Shown: positions 1-10,171 of the stretch, one piece after another
Position numbering within the stretch: the first letter of the stretch is position 1
Layout: each line of letters opens with the position of its first letter
Assembly: GCA_963682175.1 (NCBI GenBank)
Contig: OY821771.1
Span: 37,902,201-37,966,200 of the forward strand
DNA length: 64,000 nucleotides
Direction of reading: 5' to 3'
DNA from: Triglochin maritima
Taxonomy: Eukaryota; Streptophyta; Magnoliopsida; Alismatales; Juncaginaceae
Program-made: the position numbers and the translations under genes
Notes under the pieces: model-generated
What the model saw: the letters and a program-made list of their open reading frames with translations, nothing else
Database searches by the model: none
Told to the model about the DNA's origin: nothing

Positions 1-2
1 CT

Positions 3-1172
3 CAAGGTTTTGAAGTCAAAGGACAAGAGCGCAAAGTGTGCAAGCTCAATAAGTCCTTGTATGGCTTAAAACAAGCGTCTAGACAGTGGAACATTCGCTT
101 CCATCAAGCTATATCAGAGAATGCATTCTCTATGCTTGAGGAAGATCACTGTGTGTACGTTAAGAGATCCAATGGTAAATTTGTCATTCTGACCTTGTAT
201 GTTGATGACATACTCATGGCTGGCAATAGCAAAGAGTTGCTGAAATCCACTAAAGAGTGGTTGTCCTCCACGTTTGATATGAATGACATGGGTGAATCTA
301 GCTACGTCCTTGGTGTCAAGATAGTTAGAAATAGGTCCAAGAGACTTCTGGGATTGTCTCAAGAGACTTATATTAACAACATCTTGAAGAAATACCATAT
401 GGACAAATGCAAACCAATCGATACTCCTGTTGAGAAGGGTTTGCACTTGAGCCTTGATAAGCATCCTGAGACTCCTGAAGAGAAGGCCAAAATGAGCAAG
501 GTTCCATACTCCAATGTTGTGGGAAGCCTTATGTACGCTATGATGTGTACTAGGCCAGACATTTGTTATGTTGTGGGCATGGTGAGTCGATGCCAGTCTA
601 GTCCAAGCATGGAGCACTGGAAGGCAATCAAGAGAATCATGAGATACCTCAGAGGAACGAGTAACTACATGCTATGTTACCAAGCATCAGATCTCCGCCT
701 GATTGGCTATAGTGATGCCGATTGGGCTGGAGACAATGATGAAAGGAAGTCTACCTCTGGTTATGCTTTCTTGCTGGCTAATGGGGCCATCTCATGGTCC
801 AGCAAGAAGCAAACCTGTATAGCCCTGTCGACTATGGAAGCAGAGTATGTTGCATGCTCTGTAGCAGTACAAGAGGCAGTTTGGTTGAGGAGGTTCTTAC
901 AACATACTAGGTTAGTAGAGACATCGGATGAGCCTGTTGTTGTCTATTGTGACAGCATGGCTGCCATTTGTTATGTGAAAGACCCCAAATATCATGGAAA
1001 GACCAAACATATACAGGTTAGGTATCATTTTGTGAAGGACATCATAGCGAGAAAGGAAGTTGTGTTAAGACATGTGTCTACTAGTCTTATGGTAGCTGAC
1101 CCTCTTACCAAGGCTATAGGTAAGGACTCGTTTGTGTCCCATGTGAAGTCCTTAGGCTTACACAGACTTTGA
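3..1172 (+). CDS. Ty1/copia polyprotein, C-terminal part (RT and RNase H), 5' truncated by the window
   Basis: The frame is open from the first bases, so the upstream part (gag, protease, integrase) lies outside the window. In order it shows the copia RT signature SLYGLKQASRQW, the catalytic YVDDI motif near base 200, the SLMYAMMCTRPDI block near 530 and the RNase H blocks GYSDADWAGD, SWSSKKQT and STMEAEYVA, and it ends with a DPLTKAI-type tail before a TGA at 1170-1172. These are hallmark Ty1/copia pol motifs. No stop or frameshift interrupts the 390 codons seen, so this copy is young or recently active compared with the gypsy copies nearby. RT and RNase H would copy the element RNA inside a cytoplasmic particle. 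The lineage within copia is not resolved. Confidence 0.95.
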   Translation, partial: QGFEVKGQERKVCKLNKSLYGLKQASRQWNIRFHQAISENAFSMLEEDHCVYVKRSNGKFVILTLYVDDILMAGNSKELLKSTKEWLSSTFDMNDMGESSYVLGVKIVRNRSKRLLGLSQETYINNILKKYHMDKCKPIDTPVEKGLHLSLDKHPETPEEKAKMSKVPYSNVVGSLMYAMMCTRPDICYVVGMVSRCQSSPSMEHWKAIKRIMRYLRGTSNYMLCYQASDLRLIGYSDADWAGDNDERKSTSGYAFLLANGAISWSSKKQTCIALSTMEAEYVACSVAVQEAVWLRRFLQHTRLVETSDEPVVVYCDSMAAICYVKDPKYHGKTKHIQVRYHFVKDIIARKEVVLRHVSTSLMVADPLTKAIGKDSFVSHVKSLGLHRL

Positions 1173-2038
1173 TGCATTGACATGTCTAACTTCCTTTTAT
1201 GAGTGATTGTGTTTTCCTTTCGACTATATCTGTTTGGTTGATGTAGTTGTTCTAGCATAAAATATTATTCTGTCAATAGGCTGAAGAATGCTCACTCACA
1301 CGAGCATTCGCCTCTGGCGCTTTTAATAGCGAGCAGAGATGAGACTGATCATGAGGAGATCTTGTATGATAGATCCAGAGCAATTCATGATAGGACAGTC
1401 GCCTTGATTAGGAATCAAGATGAGATCCTCTATGTTAGTGAGGATTGACATGAATGTTCCCACGATTCATGTGACCTATAAAAGTCAAATGCGAGCATCA
1501 CATGTGGCGCCAGGTGGCACCTGTATGGTGTAAGGCAACAATGATGAAGCTCGGGTCAGGCGCAGAGGGGGTGCGACTGGACTAAGACTTGTATGGTGTT
1601 GAGAGACAGACATACTGTTGTGTACAGTATGATCCACCATAACATGTTTGTCATACAACATGTGTTGAGCGACCATTTGGAAGTGAAAGGATGGATCCCT
1701 GCTCCTTCACTGTGTGAGTCCAAGACTTGATTGTCATTAGTTGCCCTCAGTGACCTTCGACAACACCATGAAGCAAAGAGTTGATATGGCTACTTTGGGA
1801 TGTTATCTATGACCATGAGAGATTCGGTCTAAAGAGGCATCTTCGGGAAAGGAGTCAACTCTGAGTGTAATGGTGGTCTGGGGCGAAGGGAAAGGTTTGA
1901 CTCGACTGCACTATAAGTATTTACTGGGCCCAACTGTATTGGATACAGTAGCAAGTACCTTGAAGACAAGAAGGTATTCTCTCCGAGGGATCGAGATACC
2001 GTTCATGTTAAGTGAGTTTCTGAGTAAACCTGGGGAAC
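1173..2038 (+). other. Copia 3' noncoding region between pol and the presumed LTR
   Basis: There is no convincing coding potential. It holds a purine-rich stretch near 1874-1895 (GGGGCGAAGGGAAAGG) and a second, weaker one, AAACCTGGGGAAC, at 2026-2038. Either could be the polypurine tract priming plus-strand synthesis. The second lies directly before a TG start, so I prefer it. Confidence 0.4.
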
Positions 2039-2810
2039 TGTGATGTGGATTTTGACTGCTTATTTGTTGTTTTATGAGGATGTTGTCATTCTGGCCTTCT
2101 AGTAAGGTTTCTAGTTTGAGACTCCTAAATTGCAGGTGCATCACCGGTCGCACGACCCATTTGTCCGTATGATCGGAAGAGTACATATGTCGGGGACACA
2201 GATGGTCGTGTGTCGAGGATACATGATCAGAGACTTGCGTATTGTGGATGTGTACTTGGAGAGAGGAGTAGTTGTATGTATCAGGGATATATACATATGT
2301 GTCGGGGACACATAAAGAGGTGACATATTGCCATTGTGTGATTGTTTGTATCAGGGATATATGCATATGTGTCGGGGACACAAAAGCAGATGACATGTTC
2401 TTATCGTGCTGTTGTGCAAGTAGGAGATATTGGATTAATCTAGGATTAATAAGATATTTGTCCAAAGCACTGACACATGGCGCGTCCCTATTGGACTACA
2501 CATTTAAGGGTTTAGGGTGGAGCCATCTATATAAGGAGGGGAGCCTCCCATTGGATGGAATAACAAGTGTGCAAACCGTAGCCTCCACCCACCCTAGCCG
2601 CCACCTTCTCTCTCTCCCATTTCGTCCCTCCACCTCCACCAAGCTCATTCCGTGGACTCTTGGGTTGTGGACTCGCGCTCCATTTCCAAGAGAGTAGGAG
2701 ATCGACCGGTGAAAATGATTCCGTAAGGTGACATCCGATCTTCTTTCCGCTGCCACAGGTTCTCTCCAAGAAAGGTACTCCTGAACCTGTAGAATCGTTG
2801 TTTGCTAACA
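2039..2810 (+). repeat. Probable 3' LTR of the copia element
   Basis: It starts TGTGATGTGG right after a purine tract. A TATA-like box (CTATATAAGG, about 2527-2536) is followed by a pyrimidine-rich leader (about 2580-2640), as expected for U3-R. The 3' border is uncertain: CA-ending candidates lie near 2758 and 2810. No 5' LTR is in the window, so the ends cannot be confirmed by comparison. Confidence 0.4.
2273..2412 (+). repeat. Two 70-bp direct repeats in the copia LTR, each with a GTGTCGGGGACAC hairpin
   Basis: TATCAGGGATATAT followed by CATATGTGTCGGGGACACA occurs at about 2278 and 2348. The inverted-repeat core GTGTC-GGG-GACAC lies at 2299-2311 and 2369-2381, and a related TGTCGGGGACAC at 2188-2199. 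All lie upstream of the TATA-like box, as enhancer repeats in LTRs often do. Confidence 0.7.
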
Positions 2811-3435
2811 GGGAGGGGGAAAAGAAGGTTTCCTATGAAGGACTAAGTTTGGTGTAGAATTTCCAAAGCCTAAAACGAAACTAAGTACAGCCAGTACGTC
2901 AACCTGAACATTAATCAGCATTGACTCATTGGCATTGTGTTGTCACTTCAAGACAAAAGATCCTGATTTAGAAATCACACCTACCTATTTTGCACCACCT
3001 TTTAAAAAAACGAACATAAATTGTTTTTGACACATTTCTTTCTTCACTCACCAGTGGTAACAATCGGAAAATGTATACATATATAATACAATCGTGTATA
3101 TTCGTGTATCCGAAACACGACAAGAAATCCTTAAATCCATATACGGATTGTGATGTATCGAGTTTTCGTGTCAAATTGTCAGGCCTAATCTGTATGCACT
3201 TGAAGTTGTCAATGCTTTCAGTCGTAATAATGGATTTAGACATTTCAATCAAAACACTGAAATAGAAAGAGCCAGATCATTGCATATAAGTTATGCATGG
3301 GGTTCAGCTCGAGCCATCCAATTTTATTTTTACAATGCTATAATTTTGATCAAACCTTAACAACACCGGTCACAAGCTCATTACACACAAACTTAGACCT
3401 TCTTATTGATCAACATTTACTGGTGACTTGAGTCA
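2811..3435. other. Intergenic, no gene seen; 3' flank of the germin-like pseudogene
   Basis: This is AT-rich sequence without supported coding regions. The last 100 bases probably include the 3' untranslated region of the minus-strand pseudogene. Confidence 0.5.
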
Positions 3436-4477
3436 TTAATTACCAGCCCTGAACTGAGCCTGAAGGCGAGCCACCACATCCTGGTCATGTCTGAAGGCCT
3501 TTGCCAGAACATTCGGGTCCACAGGTGGGTTCGACCCGAACAAGGTGGGCGCGACCTGGATCACACCAGGGAATTGACTGCTCAAACTAGAGAGAGCCAA
3601 GGCTGGGGTTTTACCGATGTTCATTTGGAAGTGAATCTAACCAAATGGAAATATTATGATATCACCCTTTTTAAGCATTTTAGCGAAAAGACGTCCAGCA
3701 GGAGGTGGCACGGTCACAAACCCAGCATACAGCTCTCCCTCGAGCAGGGTTAGGACCTTGGTGGCTCGTGGGTGGATGTGGGGCGGGTTGAGCCCATTTA
3801 GTGTGTAATCGATGCGAGCCAGGGAGATGCCTAGCGTGTTCATGCCTGGGAAGTTGAGCACATTGACATTGGTCACCTTGAAGCCGAGTCGGTTAACTGT
3901 GTTTGCTGGTGTTCAGATGCTCAAAAACACGAAATCGTCAGCAATTACATTGTTTGCGTTCTTGCAGACAAATCCGTTAACGGTAACTGAGAAAAATAGA
4001 AGCATATATTAGCAGATGTAACCAGTACTGTTCCTCAATGTAGGATGAGTAACCAACCAAGATTAGCTTAATTCGTAAATCACTAATTTAAAATTAGGGT
4101 AAACTAGAGATTGAACCCAACATTTGTGAGTTACATGTTTTGATTCAATAAAAAATTATTACACGTTTCATATACAAAAAGTTTCGCAAACTTCTTCAAA
4201 AAAGACTCCTTTAGTGTGTTAAATTGTGGTGCAACACAAATATGGCTGCATTAGTCTCTTATGTGTATACTATAGTCAAAGCAGTAAATGCAATGCTTCT
4301 TATAATTGAAGCAATAATTAATTAAATGATTCATAAAATAATTGGTGAGTATGTACACAAACCTGGTGAGTTCATGTCTGCAACACAAAAGTCCTGCAGT
4401 GGACTTGGATCATAGGCATTTGCACTGGCACAAGCCAATGCCAAGATCACAATAACCAATGCACTATTCCTTGACAT
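3436..4477 (-). pseudogene. Germin-like protein pseudogene (cupin), two exons
   Basis: Exon 1 is 4363-4477 (ATG at 4477-4475; signal peptide, then SPLQDFCVAD). A GT-AG intron covers 3987-4362, and exon 2 is 3436-3986. Structure and sequence follow the intact paralogue at 52093, with the same splice phase. It would encode 221 codons, but two are nonsense: TGA at 3913-3915 where the paralogue has Gly63, and TAG at 3637-3639 where it has Gln156 in the second germin box. The Mn-binding Glu of the first box is also changed to Lys (PHIHPRATK; codon at 3757-3759), and one codon is missing before GLNPP. There is no frameshift and the splice signals are preserved, which suggests fairly recent inactivation. 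It cannot make the cell-wall Mn cupin normally produced by this family. Confidence 0.93.
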
Positions 4478-4559
4478 GATTGTTTTATAATGGAAAGGAA
4501 GCTTAAGAGAGTAAAGAAATATGATTATAGTTTGATGAAGGCATGAATGTACCAGGGCC

Positions 4560-4567
4560 TATTTATA
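4560..4567 (-). promoter_or_regulatory. TATA box of the germin-like pseudogene
   Basis: TATAAATA on the minus strand, 83 bases upstream of the ATG, inside TCCTATAAATAGGCCC. The same string precedes the intact paralogue (51977-51984), so the core promoters share ancestry. Confidence 0.7.
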
Positions 4568-4798
4568 GGAAAGAACAAACTCATCTGAGGTGTATATGTG
4601 AAACAAACTCTTATTTGAATATAAATAAGTTGCACTGATCGACTGTCTTTTCTTATATGTGAAATGATGGAACTGCAAATCATTGTGGATCCAAGTTAGT
4701 TGAGCCATATGTTTTCCAATGGCAACCATTGGCATTGTATATATATTTATCGACTAGATCGAGTCCAGAGTTGCGCTTTACCTTGGAAGTAGCAAGTA

Positions 4799-4909
4799 GA
4801 AATTTGACACCTCCAAATTCTACCAAGCACACTTTATCGAGACATATAACAACCAACAAGGGAAAACATGGTAGGGAAAGAATGATATTGGAGATTTGCA
4901 CTTGTTACT
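4799..4909 (+). repeat. Direct repeat, copy 1 (about 110 bp)
   Basis: It starts AATTTGACACCTCCAA and runs to GGAGATTTGCACTTGTTAC. A second copy with scattered differences lies at 5371-5481. I recognise no coding function. Confidence 0.8.
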
Positions 4910-5370
4910 AGTGTAGAAGAAAATTCTAAAGAAACTCACAACAAACATGTTGATCGGAAAGAGACCAACAAAATCCTAAGCGTACTAAGTTAAAGTATTG
5001 GGAACTATATCTGATCAAATACAAACTAGTAATTAGATGCAAAGCATCAATACCAGGTTTTCTCGAGAGTACCCAAGTTGAAATTCCAGACTATAATAAG
5101 CACGACATAAAAGAGAATATATAGTATCATATATTTACGTTGGCTATGGTACTGAATTTGTTTTCATCAAGTTCCTTTAAAAAAGGAAAACACCTACTCC
5201 TAAAGTCCTAAAGCAAGAGTAATCAGGTTTTGAGAATACAAACACTCGTTAGGAATAAGACCATCTCGGGCCGAACTTTGTTACGAAGGAAAACAACAGT
5301 AGCAAAATCTTCAACCCAAAGTTGCTCTTATACCTTCAAATTAGCCATAATACCATTAGACTTCTCTTAG
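4910..5370. other. Unassigned spacer between the two direct repeats
   Basis: AT-rich, with no supported gene or RNA. It may be part of a decayed element, because it is bracketed by the 110-bp repeats. Confidence 0.4.
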
Positions 5371-5481
5371 GAATTTGACACCTCCAAGTTGTACCAAACA
5401 CATTGTCATTGAGACATATAATAACCAACAAGGAAAAACAGTTTATAGGGAAAGAATGATATTGGAGATTCTCACTTGTTA
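5371..5481 (+). repeat. Direct repeat, copy 2 (about 110 bp)
   Basis: It matches 4799-4909 from GAATTTGACACCTCCAA to GGAGATTCTCACTTGTTAC, with small differences. It ends about 50 bp before the Tekay-type LTR. Confidence 0.8.
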
Positions 5482-5534
5482 CACCATTTGCACTATATAA
5501 ATAAATATGAGAATTCCAATTGGTATCTCGAGGT

Positions 5535-7265
5535 TGTGATACCCCTACCTTTGAGATATAGTTGTTGCACCACCCTCATTCTCTCTCTCTCCCCCTAACC
5601 TATAACCCATCAAACTCCACTATCTCCTCTTCATCTTCTTCACCAACCCTAAACCCATCCAATTTCCACCCAAACCAATCTCCTCCGAACTCCGGCGGCG
5701 CGTGTGGAGCTCTGACGACGACGATGAGAACTACGGCGATGTCACGCGGCGAAGGTAGGTCACCCACCCTCTCGGTTTCGAGTCCACGAGTTCGGGGAGA
5801 GGGAAGGAGATGGCGGTTGCTCCGGCACACTGCACGCGGGCTGGCCAGAGCAACACCGGCGTTTGCCGGCCGCACGCGGGCTAGTGCCACGTCTGACCGT
5901 GCGATGGTTAAATAAGTAATAATTGGATTAATTGTTTTGAAAACCCTGGAGTTAATTGTATTTCTTTAATTGATTAATAATTAAAATAATTGCTGGAAAA
6001 ATCATGGATTTATTTGTATTTGAATAAATAATGAATAATTGGGTTAGTTGCTGAATAAACCTTGGTGACTTTTCATAATTGTGAGAAATAACTTAATTTA
6101 GGGAAAATTGATCTTTTTCCCTGGAATTGATATATATTTGTAGAAAATTCTTTTAATTGAGAAGTTAACTATTTTTCCCCTCAGCAAATGAGAATTATGA
6201 TTTGTACGGAAATTTTGGTAGAATCACACTTATACCCCTATACCTTGACTGTGGGTTTAGAGATATAGTTTATTTATGCTGCTTATATGATTTTATAGTC
6301 TTGTTTATGTTTATTACTCTATATATTGTTGTGGTTGTTTGACTCGTGCCATTGGGGGTAAATTGTTTTTACCCCATTGCCTTGTGAGATTGTAAGAGGT
6401 TCGTGGAACTAGTTGTCCACCCATGTTGTGACGAGTGGCCATTGGAGAGCATTGCTGATGAATTTGGGTGTGGGGGTGGCAGTGAGATGATGTGTGAGAC
6501 ATGTATGATTAGATGTTAGGGTTTTCCCGCTATGTTGTGGCGGTCTGGGATGGTTTACCAGCATTGTTATGGGTGACCGCTAGAGTTGGGCTCGCGACCT
6601 CGGGTGTGTGGTTGGATTCCCGGAGTCGGGTGTGGAACTGTTTAGCTCACTTGCGTTGTTAAGAGTGACCGTTGGAGCTGGGCTCGCGGTCTCGAGCTTG
6701 TGGTTGGAGTAGGGCGTTGCCTTATGGATCGAATGCGAGGTCTTGTCGAGGGTGCATGCTCTGCCTGGCTGAGCGCGTGATCTCCTTGGGACATGTTACA
6801 ATTCTGTCGTGAGAGCAGGTTGAGTGTTGCCTTGTGGATTGGATGAGTGGTGTGGTCGAGGGGCACGCTCGGCTTTGCCGGGCACGTGATTACCTCGAAA
6901 CACGAGATCGACGTGAGCCGTTTAGACGATGTCGCCTAGATGGCGTGAGCCGTCAGGGACGGCTAGATTCAAGGCTCCAGCGTGATTTGTGTGTGTGGAG
7001 GTGAGACGCGATAGGTGGCTTGAGGCGACTTGGGTTTGGGACACGTGGGCTAGATCTATTGAGCTCAGTGGCTACTCAGCTTAGTAGTCATGTAGTAGGA
7101 ATTTCAGAGTTCTTGTATTTTCCTTCCGCATTGTACTCTGATCTTTACTTTATGATATATTTTTGTTTGAGGTCTCGGCTTGATTATTGTTCGTTAATAT
7201 CCTTTTTTCGCTTATTATTGTTGTTATTGATTGCTGTGTCCTGACTGCGGTTTAGGGGCGTTACA
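5535..7265 (+). repeat. 5' LTR of a Ty3/gypsy Tekay-type element
   Basis: It starts TGTGATACCCC and ends GGGGCGTTACA. These are imperfect inverted termini of the TGTAACGCCCC kind known in Tekay/Del chromoviruses. A perfect initiator-Met PBS follows three bases later. The length is about 1.73 kb, within the range of this lineage. A pyrimidine-rich stretch near 5575-5660 may be the transcribed leader. No 3' LTR of this element is present to confirm the borders. Confidence 0.75.
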
Positions 7266-7268
7266 GCT

Positions 7269-7280
7269 TGGTATCAGAGC
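7269..7280 (+). other. Primer-binding site, tRNA initiator Met
   Basis: TGGTATCAGAGC is the complement of the 3' end of plant initiator-Met tRNA and lies three bases after the LTR end. This is where minus-strand synthesis of the Tekay-type element would start. Confidence 0.95.
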
Positions 7281-7372
7281 TCAGGTCGGTTCATTCGCGT
7301 AGAACAAGTTAGGATTCTTTAACGCGTTTTCGTTAGTTTGGTGTGTGTTTTGAGATTCTTGTTTTGATGGGC

Positions 7373-7578
7373 ATATGCCATCCCGTCGTGGTGCCAGATC
7401 GAGGTGTTTGAGCTCCTTCACGCATAGTCCTTAGGATGAGGACCAACGAGCGATACGAGATCAGTTGCAGCGTATGGGTGTGTTTATAGAGGAGCATGCT
7501 AGGAGGCCACAATATGTGGACCAATGTGAGGTTCTCGATTATTTTATGAGCCAACACTCACCGACCTTTGTGGCAAGG
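7373..7578 (+). pseudogene. Tekay-type gag, N-terminal fragment, interrupted
   Basis: After the PBS, a gag-like start rich in Pro and Arg (around ATGCCATCCCGTCGTGGTGC, 7376 on) runs into a segment translating as SQHSPTFVAR. It stops at 7578, where the LTR of Athila element 1 begins. A second gag piece (WEDFLEEFRKKYFPSHVHDR) appears right after that element at 16925. Roughly a hundred residues of the usual gag between these two points are missing, so the insertion came with, or was followed by, a deletion. Gag would form the particle shell. This copy is dead. Confidence 0.65.
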
Positions 7579-9056
7579 TGATTGACATCATTTCATGCAT
7601 ACATTTCTATCTTATATCCGTTATCTTTCACCTAAACAATGCTATGTAACGAGTTTTATGTTTAAGTTTCAGGAATAAGCAAGTTGAGGAGAAGAGGCAC
7701 AAAAAGGACTCAAAAGCAAGGAAAAAGACCAATGAGCAAATCAGGAAACTCCACACCATCATGAGGAGTATTTTGGCAATTAAATCCGGGCCCAACCATC
7801 AACAACCGAATTGGGTTCATCAAACACCAAGATATCAATCCAGAACCAAGCCACCAAAGTCCAGACTCGATCCAACACTTATAGACCGCCAATTAGCGGT
7901 CCATTTGGATCCAAACCCGATAAGACTTGGCCAGGTGTTGTATTAGTATGTATTTAGTCCATTTATGTTATGCGTTTAGTTCCATACCGGGGGATTGTCC
8001 CGGATTACCTTTTTCTATGACTATAAATAGAACTCCTCCTCCTCCATTGTATTCTACCCATTGCTTGGTGGCATTCTCTCTACTTGGAGTAAGCCTTGAA
8101 GCAAAACTCAAGGTGGAGAAGAGTGCTACCTTCAATGTGAGTCATTTTAATAAAATAATTGTTCTTAGTTTCTTTTAATCTTGTATTTTAATTCTTGCAT
8201 GCTTCTTTAGTTTTACTTTCCTTTCCTTTTAGCTTCTTTAATATTTCTTGCTTGCTTAGTTTAATTTCATTTCGGTACAATATTTCATTTTGTTAATGTA
8301 GTTAGTGTATTGATTAGTGAGTAGTTCAATCCCTATTTGGGGGTAGAGAAATATATGATATGATCATGTGGTGTATTAGGCGTGTGTTATCTTAATTCCT
8401 TGAGCCTTATATGATTTCCATAACCATCTAATGAGATTTCACTCTTGTCTTTAATATGCTAATGCTCTTGAATGAAGCTTAGCTTATGCTTAGATTAGTG
8501 GACCTATTTTATGGGGAATGATAAGGTGAGGATATTGATGGAATTGATGAAGGAAACATGACTTGTAGTGTATGTGCTCTTGTTGCCCTTACCTTTATTA
8601 ATGTCTTGTATGTTTTAATGATTGGGTAAATCTTATTTCATGTAGAGACATAGTGGGGTTTGGTCTTTATACTTGAGTTCATCTAGCTTCATTCCAATTA
8701 TTGTCTTGTATGTTTTAATGATATGATCTTATCTTATTTCATGTGGATGCAAAGTTGGATGTAGTTTTATGATTTTCATGCACTACATGTTTGATGAGCT
8801 TAATTGAGCACACACACACATACACATATCTTTGTATTCACACTCTTTTCTCTACCCCTATGGGGTTTAGTTTTATTGCTTATCTTCCATTTCCTTTTTG
8901 CATTGTAGTGTAGTTTGACCATAACTTCTTTCTCTCCTTTCTTTCCCACTCGCCTTCGCACAAACTAAAGTCGACACACCGCCCTGTGGATCGACCCGTA
9001 TTTTCCACCGCTTCAACACGGCCATGCACTTGCGGTTAATTAAAACATATCAATCA
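7579..9056 (+). repeat. 5' LTR of Athila element 1
   Basis: 1478 bp, TGATTGACATC...ATCAATCA. U3 carries the inverted repeat GACCGC-CAATTA-GCGGTC at 7884-7901 and a CCGGG-N7-CCCGG motif at about 7988-8004. The TATA box TATAAATA is at 8023-8030. The 3' LTR lacks about 76 bp relative to this copy, around 8465-8540. Confidence 0.93.
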
Positions 9057-9062
9057 AGTTTT

Positions 9063-9080
9063 TGGCGTCGTTGCTGGGGA
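9063..9080 (+). other. Primer-binding site, tRNA-Asp (two mismatches)
   Basis: TGGCGTCGTTGCTGGGGA lies seven bases after the LTR. It matches the complement of the plant tRNA-Asp 3' end (TGGCGCCGTTGCCGGGGA) at all but two positions. A tRNA-Asp PBS is typical of the Athila lineage. Confidence 0.93.
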
Positions 9081-10171
9081 GGTGCTCTGTCCAGACTTTG
9101 GTTTGGACGATTCGAGTGGTTTTAATTTTTCTTTTTTAGTTTCGGTTTGTTTCAGGTGTTGCAAGAAGAAATGGGAGGCTAGTGGAGAAACTAGGGTAAC
9201 AATTGCACAAAAAGGTCCGCCAATCAGCGGTCTGGTGAGCTTCAATTTCTCCCAATTTTATTCTGGTGGTTGATTATTTCATTATAGTTATCTGGGAGCA
9301 CCATCTTGCATGTTGTGACTTTTAGTTTGCTCCCAGATTAAAAATCGATCCCCTTTAATCAACTTGGATCATAAAACTCAAAGCAAAAGATTAGACTTCT
9401 TACCATCTAGGTCATGCATCATTTGTAGACCTTGCACGCATTTGTCTTTTCTTTGCTTTACATTTTTGTTGTTGATTGCTGGCGTGAGGTACGTGCACCC
9501 AATTCTCTCATTCGTGCATGTTTCGATCATGCATTAGTTAGTAAGGTGCATCGGGACAAGAGTGAGTTGAGCGTTTGATTGGAGTGTTGATTGCTAGATT
9601 TAAGATCAAAACGCTACTAAGCAGGGGCTGTCCCATAAAAGATAAGGTGGGGGATTTCATCACCCTTTCCTTGGCCCCAAAAATCACTCTTAAGAAAGCC
9701 TTAATTCTAAATCCAAGTAGACATTGACCCTAAGGAGTTCGGACACACTAAGAGAGTGATCTAGTTGAGAGACTGTCATGGCCTGATCGGCATCGCCTAC
9801 CTTGTCGATAGTAGGAGGTACTGGATCTCCGGATTTGGTATCACTTGCTGGGCATTGTGGTCTTCTTCGTAGGGAGGTGAGGCGTGTCGAGACTAGAAAT
9901 CTCGAAGTTAGGCGTCGTCTAGCCTAAGGACCCATAGCCATAAGTTGTTTGAGCCATGCTTGCTAGATTAGGCTTCTAGCCTCTCCCACTACCCACAATA
10001 GTTTCTAGGGATTCTTCCATTCTCCTCAGAGTCATCTTGTTCGCACCCACTTCTACGTTCTAGTTTCCTCCCCTTCACACTCTATGGTAGCGTTTTAGGG
10101 TCGAGTGGAGCACTTTTTGCAAGCTTAGCCTCGTGGTGGTGAGAGTGGTCGAGTCGAGAGTTTTTTTTGAG
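9081..10171 (+). other. Leader (untranslated) of Athila element 1
   Basis: About 1.1 kb between PBS and gag start, alignable by eye with the leaders of elements A (22704-23900) and E (41335-42440). It holds the palindromic CCGC-CAATCA-GCGG motif (9214-9233), followed at once by CTGGTGAGCT, which looks like a splice donor. Farther on is the block AAAGCAAAAGATTAGAC shared by all the leaders. Confidence 0.7.

Noticed and set aside
5562..5915. 117-codon plus-strand frame with a possible Ser/Pro-rich product
   Set aside because: It lies wholly inside the Tekay-type LTR leader, and low-complexity pyrimidine runs explain the open frame.
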